The notes beneath the pieces were generated by a model, which did not search any database, was not told where the DNA came from, and worked only from the letters and a program-made list of their open reading frames with translations. Source: Paraprevotella stercoravium (GTDB lineage Bacteria; Bacteroidota; Bacteroidia; Bacteroidales; Bacteroidaceae). From it: DNA of 5,589 nucleotides. The stretch lies in NCBI GenBank assembly GCA_018883665.1, contig JAHLFU010000281.1, positions 1-5,589 on the forward strand. The letters run 5' to 3'. The translations under genes were made by a program, and so were the position numbers. Shown here piece by piece: positions 1 through 5,589 of the stretch; position 1 is the stretch's first letter; every line of letters starts with the position of its first letter.

Positions 1-338
1 ATGGGCAATATGTTCTCTTTCTTCTTTATCCGGTCTATCACCGATGAGAAAAGGTAAGTCGGTTCGATAAAGTAGCCGACACCCTCCAAGCATTGCTTTT
101 TCAGTTCCTCTTGTAACTCGGCGGCATCTTCACCCTCCATATTCCACAAGTCTTTGAATGACACTTCATCATCCACCAAGGCATTGTTGGCGTATGCCTC
201 TATCTTCTCCGAAAGGTATTTGTAGAAGATGAAGCCCAAAGTGAAATACATGAAATCACTGGCCGACATATTGCCGCGCAACTTATTGGCTACTTCCCAA
301 AGTTGGTCGCGGAGTTTTTGTTGTAATTCTTCGCTCAT
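1..338 (-). CDS. hsdM: Type I restriction-modification methyltransferase subunit HsdM, N-terminal part (cut by window edge)
   Basis: HsdM is the N6-adenine methyltransferase subunit of a type I system. With HsdS it forms the modification enzyme, and with HsdR it completes the restriction complex in the cytoplasm. Translation from the ATG at 338 gives 112 residues with no stop before the window edge. The protein begins MSEELQQKLRDQLWEVANKL and contains the FTLGFIFYKYLSEK segment (residues 32-45), typical of the helical HsdM N-terminal domain (HsdM_N), which packs against HsdS and DNA. The end at ENILP fits the region just before the methyltransferase domain. The SAM-binding and NPPF/Y catalytic motifs would lie outside the window. 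The start follows the stop of the upstream gene by 2 bases, which suggests translational coupling. No clear Shine-Dalgarno sequence is visible, as usual in Bacteroidetes. The family assignment is firm; full length and integrity cannot be judged. Confidence 0.93.
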   Translation of the reverse strand, partial: MSEELQQKLRDQLWEVANKLRGNMSASDFMYFTLGFIFYKYLSEKIEAYANNALVDDEVSFKDLWNMEGEDAAELQEELKKQCLEGVGYFIEPTYLFSSVIDRIKKKENILP

Positions 339-340
339 AT

Positions 341-1282
341 CTATTTTAGTATCTCTTTAACTACTTGTTTTATTCTTATGCACATGTCACAAAGCCATGC
401 ACAGCCTCTATTCCAATTATCTTTGTCATTCATATCTCCCATAGAATGAAGGACTAAGAAACGACTTGACTTTTTGTTATCATTCAAACGCCATTCGATT
501 TCATTTTGGTCTGATATACCTAAAATCTTGGCGACAAGTTCTTCATTAGCCTTGAATTTTGCAATAATTTCTTTGTCTTCGTGAACATACAATCCTGCAG
601 ATAGATTGTTATTTTTAGTATTCAATGTCATGCAAAGATGATATGCGGATGACCCCATCCCAAGGTCATACCAATGTTGAGCTTGCGGCTTTCGTAATTT
701 GAAATTCTTCATAAAAGCAGAATATTTGGGAGCTTCATTGTTGAATTGTTCCCAAAAAGCGAGTTGCAGACTTTCAGTTTCCGAAAGTCCAGCAGTCTTT
801 TTCATAGCCTTTGCCCAATTATTGGGGCGTTCTACGATATTGAACTTAGGAGCTGGTTCAGAATCGTTGATTTTCCATAATTCAATCTCTATTAGGAAAA
901 ACTCAAATTTGTCATCTGTATGTTGATTCAGCCATTCTATGGCTTGTTTATGCTCGTCACGTGCTTTCTTGACAATCCAAATAATCACCTCCGCATCTTT
1001 ACCCGAAGCATACGTAATAATCTTACCCAAATGGTCGTGATTAGTTTCTTCCAGTTGGTTCTCTATGATAATTCGCCGCCCTGTCCCTTCCTCTGTAGCG
1101 TACAGGTCAACACTAAAATCGCCTACATTGGATTCCTGTTCTTCGACAACTATATCTATGCCCACCGCTTCACTAAGAATCTCTAAATTTTCTTCTTTGG
1201 CCAGCCAAGGAGTGAAATCCTTAGCTTCGTGCTTCCAAACAGAGCGGAGGTCTGTTACTTGTTCTAATTTGCCTAACTTCAT
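341..1282 (-). CDS. DUF4268 domain protein with PD-(D/E)XK-like N-terminal half
   Basis: This 313-residue protein of unproven function is an accessory gene in the restriction operon. The N-terminal half looks like a PD-(D/E)XK nuclease-type fold. VGDFSVDLYA (residues 53-62) carries candidate acidic residues D55 and D59, followed by the strand IIIENQ (71-76), where E74 and Q76 occupy the ExK position. NHDHLGKIITYASG (81-94) and a VIIWIVKKARDEHKQAIEWLN stretch in two parts (99-119) follow. These features are characteristic of DUF4268-type proteins as I know them. The C-terminal half (about 165-313) matches the DUF4268 region in layout, with an FWEQF start near 176 and a WRLNDNKKSS segment near 264-273. 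The usual lysine of the motif is replaced by glutamine, so catalysis is uncertain and a DNA-binding or sensing role is possible. No signal peptide or membrane segment is visible. It starts 17 bases after the upstream gene and ends 2 bases before hsdM. Its DNA is more AT-rich than hsdR, which suggests separate acquisition. Confidence 0.82.
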   Translation of the reverse strand: MKLGKLEQVTDLRSVWKHEAKDFTPWLAKEENLEILSEAVGIDIVVEEQESNVGDFSVDLYATEEGTGRRIIIENQLEETNHDHLGKIITYASGKDAEVIIWIVKKARDEHKQAIEWLNQHTDDKFEFFLIEIELWKINDSEPAPKFNIVERPNNWAKAMKKTAGLSETESLQLAFWEQFNNEAPKYSAFMKNFKLRKPQAQHWYDLGMGSSAYHLCMTLNTKNNNLSAGLYVHEDKEIIAKFKANEELVAKILGISDQNEIEWRLNDNKKSSRFLVLHSMGDMNDKDNWNRGCAWLCDMCIRIKQVVKEILK

Positions 1283-1299
1283 TGTTGAGATTTTATTGG

Positions 1300-1842
1300 T
1301 TACAACCGTTTCATTTTCTTACAACCATACAGCTCTATATCTTTGTTCTCCGTACAATGAGAGCATATTACATCTGGCACAATATGGGATGGTGCATTTA
1401 TGGGTTGACGTGCCCACATGGATACACCATCTATTTTCCACCACTCGTTAATTACATATACATTTTGGCTTGAATAATAGAAATTTGTTGCATTAAGTAG
1501 ATTCTGCTCTCCAAGCTCTTCAGCCAAATATGCTGTAATAGTCTTTTCTACTAACATTATTTGGCTTCTTGTAGGATGTTTGATGTTGGATATACGACCT
1601 ACATAAATTGAGTTCAAACGCTCTTTTATCTCGGCGATATGGTGCCCTTTATCACAAAGTCTTTTATATACGTTCCGTGTGGATTCCCCGCAATAATAGA
1701 CTTCACGTGACTTTGCGTATTTTAATTTGCCATGTAGTAAATATAAAGAGCACTTGAATGATTGTTCTTTTTCCCATAATCTTTCTTCCTCTGAAGTAGC
1801 AAATGGGCCATACCACTTTACAAGAAAAACATTTTCGTCCAT
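1300..1842 (-). CDS. GIY-YIG superfamily nuclease-like protein
   Basis: This 180-residue protein appears to belong to the GIY-YIG endonuclease superfamily, judged by motif order and not by a search. The first block is SLYLLHG (residues 32-38, LYLL in place of GIY). The second is VYYCGES (48-54, YCG in place of YIG). A helix with R61 and the pair H67-H68 (NVYKRLCDKGHH) follows, then the glutamate block LVEKTITAYL with E99, and finally LLNATN with N117, matching the closing asparagine of the family. The R, H, E and N positions are thus all represented, so an active nuclease is plausible. The N-terminal WYGPF (10-14) and the acidic stretch after it are not part of the core fold. The C-terminus has C160-x-x-C163 and C174, a possible partial metal site. 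The gene begins 3 bases after the hsdR stop, so the two are almost certainly cotranscribed and probably translationally coupled. The DNA is clearly AT-rich (one hand-counted line, 1501-1560, is about 35% G+C). Its biological role is unknown. Confidence 0.75.
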   Translation of the reverse strand: MDENVFLVKWYGPFATSEEERLWEKEQSFKCSLYLLHGKLKYAKSREVYYCGESTRNVYKRLCDKGHHIAEIKERLNSIYVGRISNIKHPTRSQIMLVEKTITAYLAEELGEQNLLNATNFYYSSQNVYVINEWWKIDGVSMWARQPINAPSHIVPDVICSHCTENKDIELYGCKKMKRL

Positions 1843-1845
1843 AAT

Positions 1846-4671
1846 TTAATCCCAACTAAAAGTTCTGATAATACTGCGCAACCTATCCATTATCCTTGTC
1901 AAAGCCTTTCGTGTCTTAATCAGTCCGAGGTGCTTCTCTTTGAGAGCCTTTTGTATGATTTCCGGCTGCTCTTTTTGCAGGTAGTCATATTCTTTCAAGT
2001 AATGGTCGAGTACATCAGAAGAAAGTCCCTCGTCCTGTGCCAAAGAGTTCACGGCCTTTTCGCGCTCGGTCGTGATATAGTTATTCAATCGTTCTTCCAG
2101 TTCACTTGTACCGTCCGCCTTTTGCCGCTGCATCATGAAGTTCTCCTTATCCTCGTCCACGTTCTTTTGAATGAAACCGTCAATGAGTTTCGCCTTGTTA
2201 CGCATTTCGGCATCCTTTATCATCGTGTCAATGATGTTCTTGCGCCTCTCTGCATAGTCCGTGCTGTACGGGTCAAGATTGGCAATCAGTTCGAGGATAT
2301 ACGCCACATTGATAATGTCGCTGTGCAGGAGTTCAAGGCAGAAATCCACATCTTCCAACCGTTCATCGCTTGGCGTTTCATCGCCGCCGTTTGGAGAGGG
2401 TGAAGGTATATCCGATGGAACAAACGTATCGTGAATGTCAAGGTACTTGCTTCGGAAGTCCATGAACTGCTGTTCGGTCATGCCGAGGTCGTCCGCATCA
2501 TCGCTGTAGTCCTCGTATATCTGAATCTCGGCGTGCTTGCGGATGATGTCGCGGAAAGCCAGTACAAAGTCTTTCTTGTCCTTTTCACTCTGCAACAGGT
2601 CTATGCTGCTTGGCTCGGGGTATTTCTGCAAGAAGTCAGTTGCCAACTGCTGGTATTCCTTTTTCACGTCCTCAAACGGAGGTCGTACTATTTCTTCGGG
2701 ATTGTTGGAGTTACTGAAAAGCCTGATGGCCGTATCTACATTGTTTTTCAAATCACGGAAACATATAATCTTCCCGAAACGTTTTTTCTCATTCAGTACA
2801 CGGTTGGTTCGGCTGAATGCTTGCAGCAATCCGTGATACTCCAAATTCTTATCCACATAGAGCGTGTTGAGTTTCTTGCTGTCAAAACCCGTAAGGAACA
2901 TACCCACGACAAGGCAGAGGTCAAGCGGCTTCATGTCCGCTTTCTTCTTTTTCATGCGCAGGTTGATGTCATCATAGTAAGCACGGAAATTCTCGGTCGT
3001 GAACGCTGTGCCGAACATTTCATTGTAGTCATCCATGATAGCTTGCAATTCGTCCGCCTCGCCTGTGCTCTCGCTGACATACTGCCCCGTATTCATCCCC
3101 GTCTGTTCATCGTCCTGGCTGCTGTTGGCAGCGTATGTAAACACTGCACCGATACGGATTTTCGGCTTCAAGGACTTGAATATCTTATAATAACGGATAA
3201 GCATCGGTACGGACTGCACGGCAAACAACGCATCAAATTCACCGTCAAAGGTTGACTTATTGAAATTATTAAGGATGAATTTGGCTATCTCCTCCATGCG
3301 GTTGGCATTGCCCTTTTCCACTTCTTCGCTTCCGTGATAATACTCCACAAGGAAGCCCAAAACATTTTCATCGGCTATGGCATCCTTGATAAGGTATTGG
3401 TGTAGGCAGTTACCGAATATCTCTTTGGTGGTATGCCCGTCAACGGCATTTTCCGTGAAGATGGGAGTACCAGTGAAGCCGAACACTTGGGCGTTGTCAA
3501 AGAACTTCATTATCCGCTTGTGACTTTCCCCGAAGTGACTTCTGTGGCACTCATCGAATATCATCACGATACGTGAGTGGCGTATGGCTTCAATTTTGTT
3601 GCTGTACCATGTCTTGCTGACTGCGGCATTGAGCTTTTGTATGGTGGTGATAATTATCTTGGAGTTGCTGTGCAAGCGTTTCACCAATTCGTCCGTATTG
3701 TCCGTGCCATCCACTGCACCCGGTTCAAAGGCTTCATATTCCGATTGGGTTTGGGTGTCAAGGTCGTGGCGGTCAACCACAAACATCACCTTATCCACAT
3801 CATCCAACTCCGCAACAAGTTGTGCGGCCTTGAACGATGTCAGGGTCTTTCCTGCTCCGGTAGTATGCCATATATAACCGTTGTCATTGGAGTTCTTTAC
3901 CTTATCCAAAATTTTCTCCACGGCATAGAATTGGTACGGACGAAGCACCATCAGGCACTTGTCACCCTCATGCAGCACAATGTATTTGCCTATGATTTTG
4001 CCGAGCGTACATTTCTCTAAAAATGCGGCTGCGAACTTATCCAATTCATTGAACGGCACATTGGCCGCATCCGTCCAGTTGAACGTGAACTTATAACCAC
4101 CGTTGGGATTGTTGGCGAAATAGCGTGTGTTGACACCGTTGGAAATAACAAACAGTTGGATATAGTCAAACAAACCATGATAAGAAGTTTTGTGATAACG
4201 TTGGATTTGGTCGTATGCTACCCTTAACTCTACGCCCCGGCGTTTCAATTCAATCTGTACCAAAGGCAGACCGTTTATAAGAATGGTCACATCATAACGG
4301 CATTTCTTACGTCCTTCCACCGTAATTTGGTTGGAAACCTGAAATTCGTTCTGACACCACTGTTGGCGGTTAAGGAACTCCACCCAGATGCGTTTACCGT
4401 CCGCCGTGTCAAGCGGATAAAGGTCGCGGAGCTTCTTCGCTTTTTCAAAGCGGGTGCCTCCTTCAAGGTAGATTAGTATCTTGTCAAATTCCTCATCCGT
4501 AAATTCGGTACGGCCATGCTCCGCCAACCGCTTACGGTTGTGTATCTCCAACTGCCTCTTGAAATTGGCTTGAAGATTGTCCTCCTCGGCAATTTGGACA
4601 TATTCATAGTCCATTTGCTGGAGCGTGGCGATAAGTCCGGCTTCCAATGCCGCTTCACTTTGTATAGACAT
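1846..4671 (-). CDS. hsdR: Type I restriction enzyme subunit HsdR (DNA translocase and endonuclease)
   Basis: HsdR is the motor and nuclease subunit of a type I system: it translocates DNA with ATP and cleaves unmodified DNA far from the recognition site, in complex with HsdM and HsdS. This 941-residue protein appears full length. The N-terminal PD-(D/E)XK domain shows RYD with D127, E141-L-K143 and the Q155-x-x-x-Y159 motif typical of HsdR. The superfamily 2 helicase core follows: motif I TTGAGKT (270-276, Walker lysine K275), motif Ia-like VMFVVDRHDLDTQ (295-307), motif II DECH (373-376), motif III FTGTP (399-403), motif V region FLTGFDS (592-598) and motif VI QAFSRTNR (617-624). All key residues are intact. 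A proline- and serine-rich linker (about 751-768) separates the motor from a helical C-terminal domain that should dock on HsdM. The pattern resembles the EcoR124I (type IC) family, which is my inference. The start lies 23 bases after the XRE gene. Large open frames on the opposite strand are shadows. Confidence 0.97.
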   Translation of the reverse strand: MSIQSEAALEAGLIATLQQMDYEYVQIAEEDNLQANFKRQLEIHNRKRLAEHGRTEFTDEEFDKILIYLEGGTRFEKAKKLRDLYPLDTADGKRIWVEFLNRQQWCQNEFQVSNQITVEGRKKCRYDVTILINGLPLVQIELKRRGVELRVAYDQIQRYHKTSYHGLFDYIQLFVISNGVNTRYFANNPNGGYKFTFNWTDAANVPFNELDKFAAAFLEKCTLGKIIGKYIVLHEGDKCLMVLRPYQFYAVEKILDKVKNSNDNGYIWHTTGAGKTLTSFKAAQLVAELDDVDKVMFVVDRHDLDTQTQSEYEAFEPGAVDGTDNTDELVKRLHSNSKIIITTIQKLNAAVSKTWYSNKIEAIRHSRIVMIFDECHRSHFGESHKRIMKFFDNAQVFGFTGTPIFTENAVDGHTTKEIFGNCLHQYLIKDAIADENVLGFLVEYYHGSEEVEKGNANRMEEIAKFILNNFNKSTFDGEFDALFAVQSVPMLIRYYKIFKSLKPKIRIGAVFTYAANSSQDDEQTGMNTGQYVSESTGEADELQAIMDDYNEMFGTAFTTENFRAYYDDINLRMKKKKADMKPLDLCLVVGMFLTGFDSKKLNTLYVDKNLEYHGLLQAFSRTNRVLNEKKRFGKIICFRDLKNNVDTAIRLFSNSNNPEEIVRPPFEDVKKEYQQLATDFLQKYPEPSSIDLLQSEKDKKDFVLAFRDIIRKHAEIQIYEDYSDDADDLGMTEQQFMDFRSKYLDIHDTFVPSDIPSPSPNGGDETPSDERLEDVDFCLELLHSDIINVAYILELIANLDPYSTDYAERRKNIIDTMIKDAEMRNKAKLIDGFIQKNVDEDKENFMMQRQKADGTSELEERLNNYITTEREKAVNSLAQDEGLSSDVLDHYLKEYDYLQKEQPEIIQKALKEKHLGLIKTRKALTRIMDRLRSIIRTFSWD

Positions 4672-4694
4672 ATTCCTGTTCTACCTTTTATGCG

Positions 4695-4994
4695 TTACTT
4701 ATTATCATTCAGACTTCTGATAATCTCAATTCCCAATGCGTTTTCTATCTTGCAAATGGTTTCCAACGACATATTCTTTTTGCCTTTCAGCACTTTGGAT
4801 ATGTATTGCTGGGTGCAGTTCATCTTTTCGGCAAGCATCTGTTGCGTCAAGCCGAGTTCCGTCATCCGTTTTGACATGGCGGCGGCAATCAACTGTGAAT
4901 ATTCCGCCCAATCCTTTTTATCCTGTTTCACACCAGTTTCCTGCTTTACGGCTTCCAAAGCCATACAAGGCATTTTATCTGTCGTTGTATTCAT
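4695..4994 (-). CDS. XRE-family helix-turn-helix regulator, likely controller of the restriction operon
   Basis: This 99-residue cytoplasmic protein has a single Cro/C1-type helix-turn-helix domain at about residues 33-92. The order is a first helix (SQLIAAAMSKRMTELG), LTQQMLAEKM as the scaffold helix, NCTQQYISKVLKG as the turn and recognition helix, and NMSLETICKIENALG as the closing helices. A roughly 30-residue polar N-terminal extension has no recognisable domain. The ATG at 4994 is preferred over internal methionines at residues 8 and 11 because it lies about 29 bases downstream of a good -7 promoter element, giving a short leader. The gene is first in the operon and directly ahead of hsdR (23-base gap). 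This recalls the controller proteins of other restriction systems, which delay restriction until methylation is established, but homology to classical C proteins is not shown. It could also be the antitoxin-like partner of an unseen gene. Two inverted repeats over its promoter are plausible autoregulatory operators. Confidence 0.85.
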   Translation of the reverse strand: MNTTTDKMPCMALEAVKQETGVKQDKKDWAEYSQLIAAAMSKRMTELGLTQQMLAEKMNCTQQYISKVLKGKKNMSLETICKIENALGIEIIRSLNDNK

Positions 4995-5000
4995 TGAAAG

Positions 5001-5032
5001 ATTACCTTATCTTGTCTGGATGCAAAGGTAAT
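5001..5032. promoter_or_regulatory. Inverted repeat overlapping the -7 element (candidate operator)
   Basis: Two perfect 8-base arms, ATTACCTT at 5001-5008 and AAGGTAAT at 5025-5032, are separated by 16 bases. The right arm overlaps the -7 promoter element and the left arm lies just ahead of the XRE start codon. The expected transcription start falls between the arms, so the transcript would contain only one arm and could not fold into this hairpin. That makes a DNA operator more likely than an RNA structure. The arms are 24 bases apart, somewhat over two helical turns, which would suit two protein dimers or two half-site contacts. Binding by the XRE protein is inference. Confidence 0.5.
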
Positions 5033-5054
5033 ACAATTATTCGAGAAAACACAA
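5023..5054 (-). promoter_or_regulatory. Bacteroidales-type promoter for the XRE-hsdR operon
   Basis: Read on the minus strand, TACCTTTG at 5030-5023 matches the Bacteroidales -7 consensus TAnnTTTG. Twenty bases upstream, TTGT at 5054-5051 is an imperfect match (3 of 4 bases) to the -33 element TTTG. Transcription would start near 5017, leaving a leader of about 20 bases before the ATG at 4994. No second promoter is evident in the short gaps further along, so this is probably the main promoter for all genes down to hsdM. The -7 match is good and the -33 match is weak. Confidence 0.65.
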
Positions 5055-5071
5055 CCAACGAGTTGTGTTTT
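5046..5071. repeat. Perfect 10-base-arm palindrome overlapping the -33 region (candidate operator)
   Basis: AAAACACAAC at 5046-5055 and GTTGTGTTTT at 5062-5071 are exact reverse complements around a 6-base centre at 5056-5061. The left arm covers the -33 element of the XRE promoter, so a protein bound here would affect polymerase access. The arms are mostly A+T with only about four G or C pairs each, so a rho-independent terminator is less convincing, although the plus-strand copy runs into a few extra T bases. A regulator-binding site is my preferred reading. Whether the XRE protein or another factor uses it is unknown. Confidence 0.55.
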
Positions 5072-5110
5072 TACAAAAATGATTTCTTCTCCATAAATAT
5101 GAAACATTAT

Positions 5111-5137
5111 AGGGAGTCGTTGATTTAGCGACCCCCT
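5111..5137. repeat. 27-base dyad site 1 (candidate recombinase core site)
   Basis: The left arm AGGGAGTCGT (5111-5120) and right arm GCGACCCCCT (5128-5137) pair at 8 of 10 positions around a 7-base centre (5121-5127). It is preceded by TAT, as is the second site. Arms of about 10 bases around a 6-8 base spacer are the usual architecture of tyrosine recombinase crossover sites, and a recombinase gene ends 68 bases away. A hairpin terminator for that gene is the main alternative, but no U-run follows in the minus-strand direction. Confidence 0.5.
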
Positions 5138-5159
5138 AAACAACTTCTACTTCAAATAT

Positions 5160-5186
5160 AGGGGGATGTCATTTCAACAACCCCCT
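5160..5186. repeat. 27-base dyad site 2 (candidate recombinase core site)
   Basis: The left arm AGGGGGATGT (5160-5169) and right arm ACAACCCCCT (5177-5186) pair at 9 of 10 positions around a 7-base centre (5170-5176). It has the same length and architecture as the site 49 bases to the left and shares its outer arm bases, while the 7-base centres differ. It lies 19 bases beyond the recombinase stop codon. The hairpin read on the minus strand is followed by ATATTTG, only a weak terminator tail. Confidence 0.5.
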
Positions 5187-5205
5187 GTTTGGGCTATCAT
5201 TCAAG

Positions 5206-5589
5206 TTAGAACACACCGTTTGTCAGGTTCATTGCTTCAACTTTCTTTTCCATTTTCACCTTTGCGTAAACCTGCGTTGACGCGATGCTGCCATGCCCCA
5301 AAATCTTGCTGACTGAGTAGAGTTCCGCACCTGCCGTTATCGCCGGCGTTGCCGCCGAATGGCGGCTGCTGTGATAGGTGAAATCCTTTTCTATCCCTGC
5401 CTTGTCCTTGATGCGGCGCACGTACTTCGCCACGTTGTCGGGCTTCTTCACCAACGGGAAGATGATGCCTTCCTCTCCGTTCTCCGGTCTTGGAGGGAGC
5501 AAGGACAAAGCTAATGTGTTGAGCGGAACGGTGACGGGGCGCTTGGTCTTGTGCTGGATAATGGAAACCATCTGCACGCCGTTCACGTC
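5206..5589 (-). CDS. Tyrosine recombinase/integrase, C-terminal catalytic part (cut by window edge)
   Basis: This is the last 127 residues of a tyrosine site-specific recombinase. The frame is open to the window edge, and the GTG at 5586 is an internal valine, not a start. Numbering from that valine, the beta-hairpin lysine candidate is K13 or K15 (QHKTKRP), the H-x-x-R motif is H72-S-S-R75, the second histidine is H98 in ILGHGS, and the nucleophile is Y107 in STQVYAKV. The first catalytic arginine and the SAM-like core-binding domain lie outside. Such enzymes cut and rejoin DNA at short dyad sites through a phosphotyrosine bond, performing integration, excision or inversion. The KMEKKVEAMNLTNGVF tail is what I would expect of Bacteroidales enzymes. 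A proline follows the AAT of the H-x-x-R helix (position 81), where family members usually have leucine; its effect is unknown. The gene is codirectional with the restriction operon, 211 bases upstream of the XRE start, with two dyad sites immediately beyond its stop. Confidence 0.93.
   Translation of the reverse strand, partial: DVNGVQMVSIIQHKTKRPVTVPLNTLALSLLPPRPENGEEGIIFPLVKKPDNVAKYVRRIKDKAGIEKDFTYHSSRHSAATPAITAGAELYSVSKILGHGSIASTQVYAKVKMEKKVEAMNLTNGVF

Noticed and set aside
699..1473. Several overlapping plus-strand open frames opposite the DUF4268 and GIY-YIG genes
   Set aside because: They overlap one another and well-supported minus-strand genes, and have no domain content or plausible start context.
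2431..3255. A 274-codon open frame on the plus strand inside hsdR
   Set aside because: It is fully antisense to the HsdR motor region with intact helicase motifs, and its translation shows no recognisable domain. The other plus-strand frames at 1930-2403 and 3577-4020 were rejected for the same reason.
4473..4911. Two 61-codon minus-strand frames overlapping the 5' part of hsdR and the XRE gene
   Set aside because: They are alternate-frame shadows of strongly supported proteins, rich in basic and tryptophan residues as typical of frame shadows.
5099..5128. A nine-codon plus-strand frame that could encode a leader peptide
   Set aside because: It ends inside dyad site 1, no gene follows on that strand, and nothing suggests attenuation.
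5108..5186. A CRISPR-like repeat pair
   Set aside because: Only two units with imperfect identity, each internally palindromic, and no further units or cas genes. The half-site organisation fits protein binding or recombination better.
5111..5186. A confident rho-independent terminator for the recombinase gene
   Set aside because: The hairpins are GC-rich enough, but on the minus strand they are followed by TATATTTG and TATAATG with no clear run of T bases, so this is kept only as an alternative.

Overview
The window looks like a defence locus from a member of the Bacteroidales (Bacteroides, Parabacteroides or a relative). Three things point there: the promoter ahead of the first operon gene has a TAnnTTTG-type -7 element, start codons lack strong Shine-Dalgarno sequences, and the protein sequences resemble type I restriction and recombinase proteins of gut Bacteroidales. 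The assignment comes from reading the sequence, not from a database search.

Every gene I can support lies on the minus strand, so the locus reads from right to left. At the right edge (5589-5206) is the C-terminal catalytic part of a tyrosine recombinase, cut by the window end. A 211-base intergenic region (5205-4995) follows. It holds two 27-base dyad sites built from four copies of one 10-base half-site, a 10-base-arm palindrome, and a Bacteroidales-type promoter overlapped by two separate inverted repeats. This is the part of the window least explained by standard annotation.

Next comes a tightly packed cluster, probably one operon: a small XRE-family DNA-binding protein (4994-4695), the type I restriction subunit HsdR (4671-1846), a GIY-YIG-superfamily protein (1842-1300), a DUF4268 protein with a PD-(D/E)XK-like N-terminal half (1282-341), and the first 112 residues of the type I methyltransferase subunit HsdM (338-1), cut by the left edge. 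Gaps between genes are 23, 3, 17 and 2 bases. The specificity gene hsdS is not in the window and is expected beyond the left edge.

HsdR is the ATP-dependent translocase and nuclease, HsdM is the adenine methyltransferase, and the unseen HsdS would provide target recognition. The XRE protein is well placed to control the operon and its own gene. The two proteins between hsdR and hsdM are not core type I subunits. Both have nuclease-like folds by motif and their DNA is visibly more AT-rich than hsdR, so they look like cargo inserted into the restriction operon. The recombinase could be the integrase of the island carrying the locus, or a site-specific inverting enzyme that reshuffles hsdS. The window cannot decide between these.
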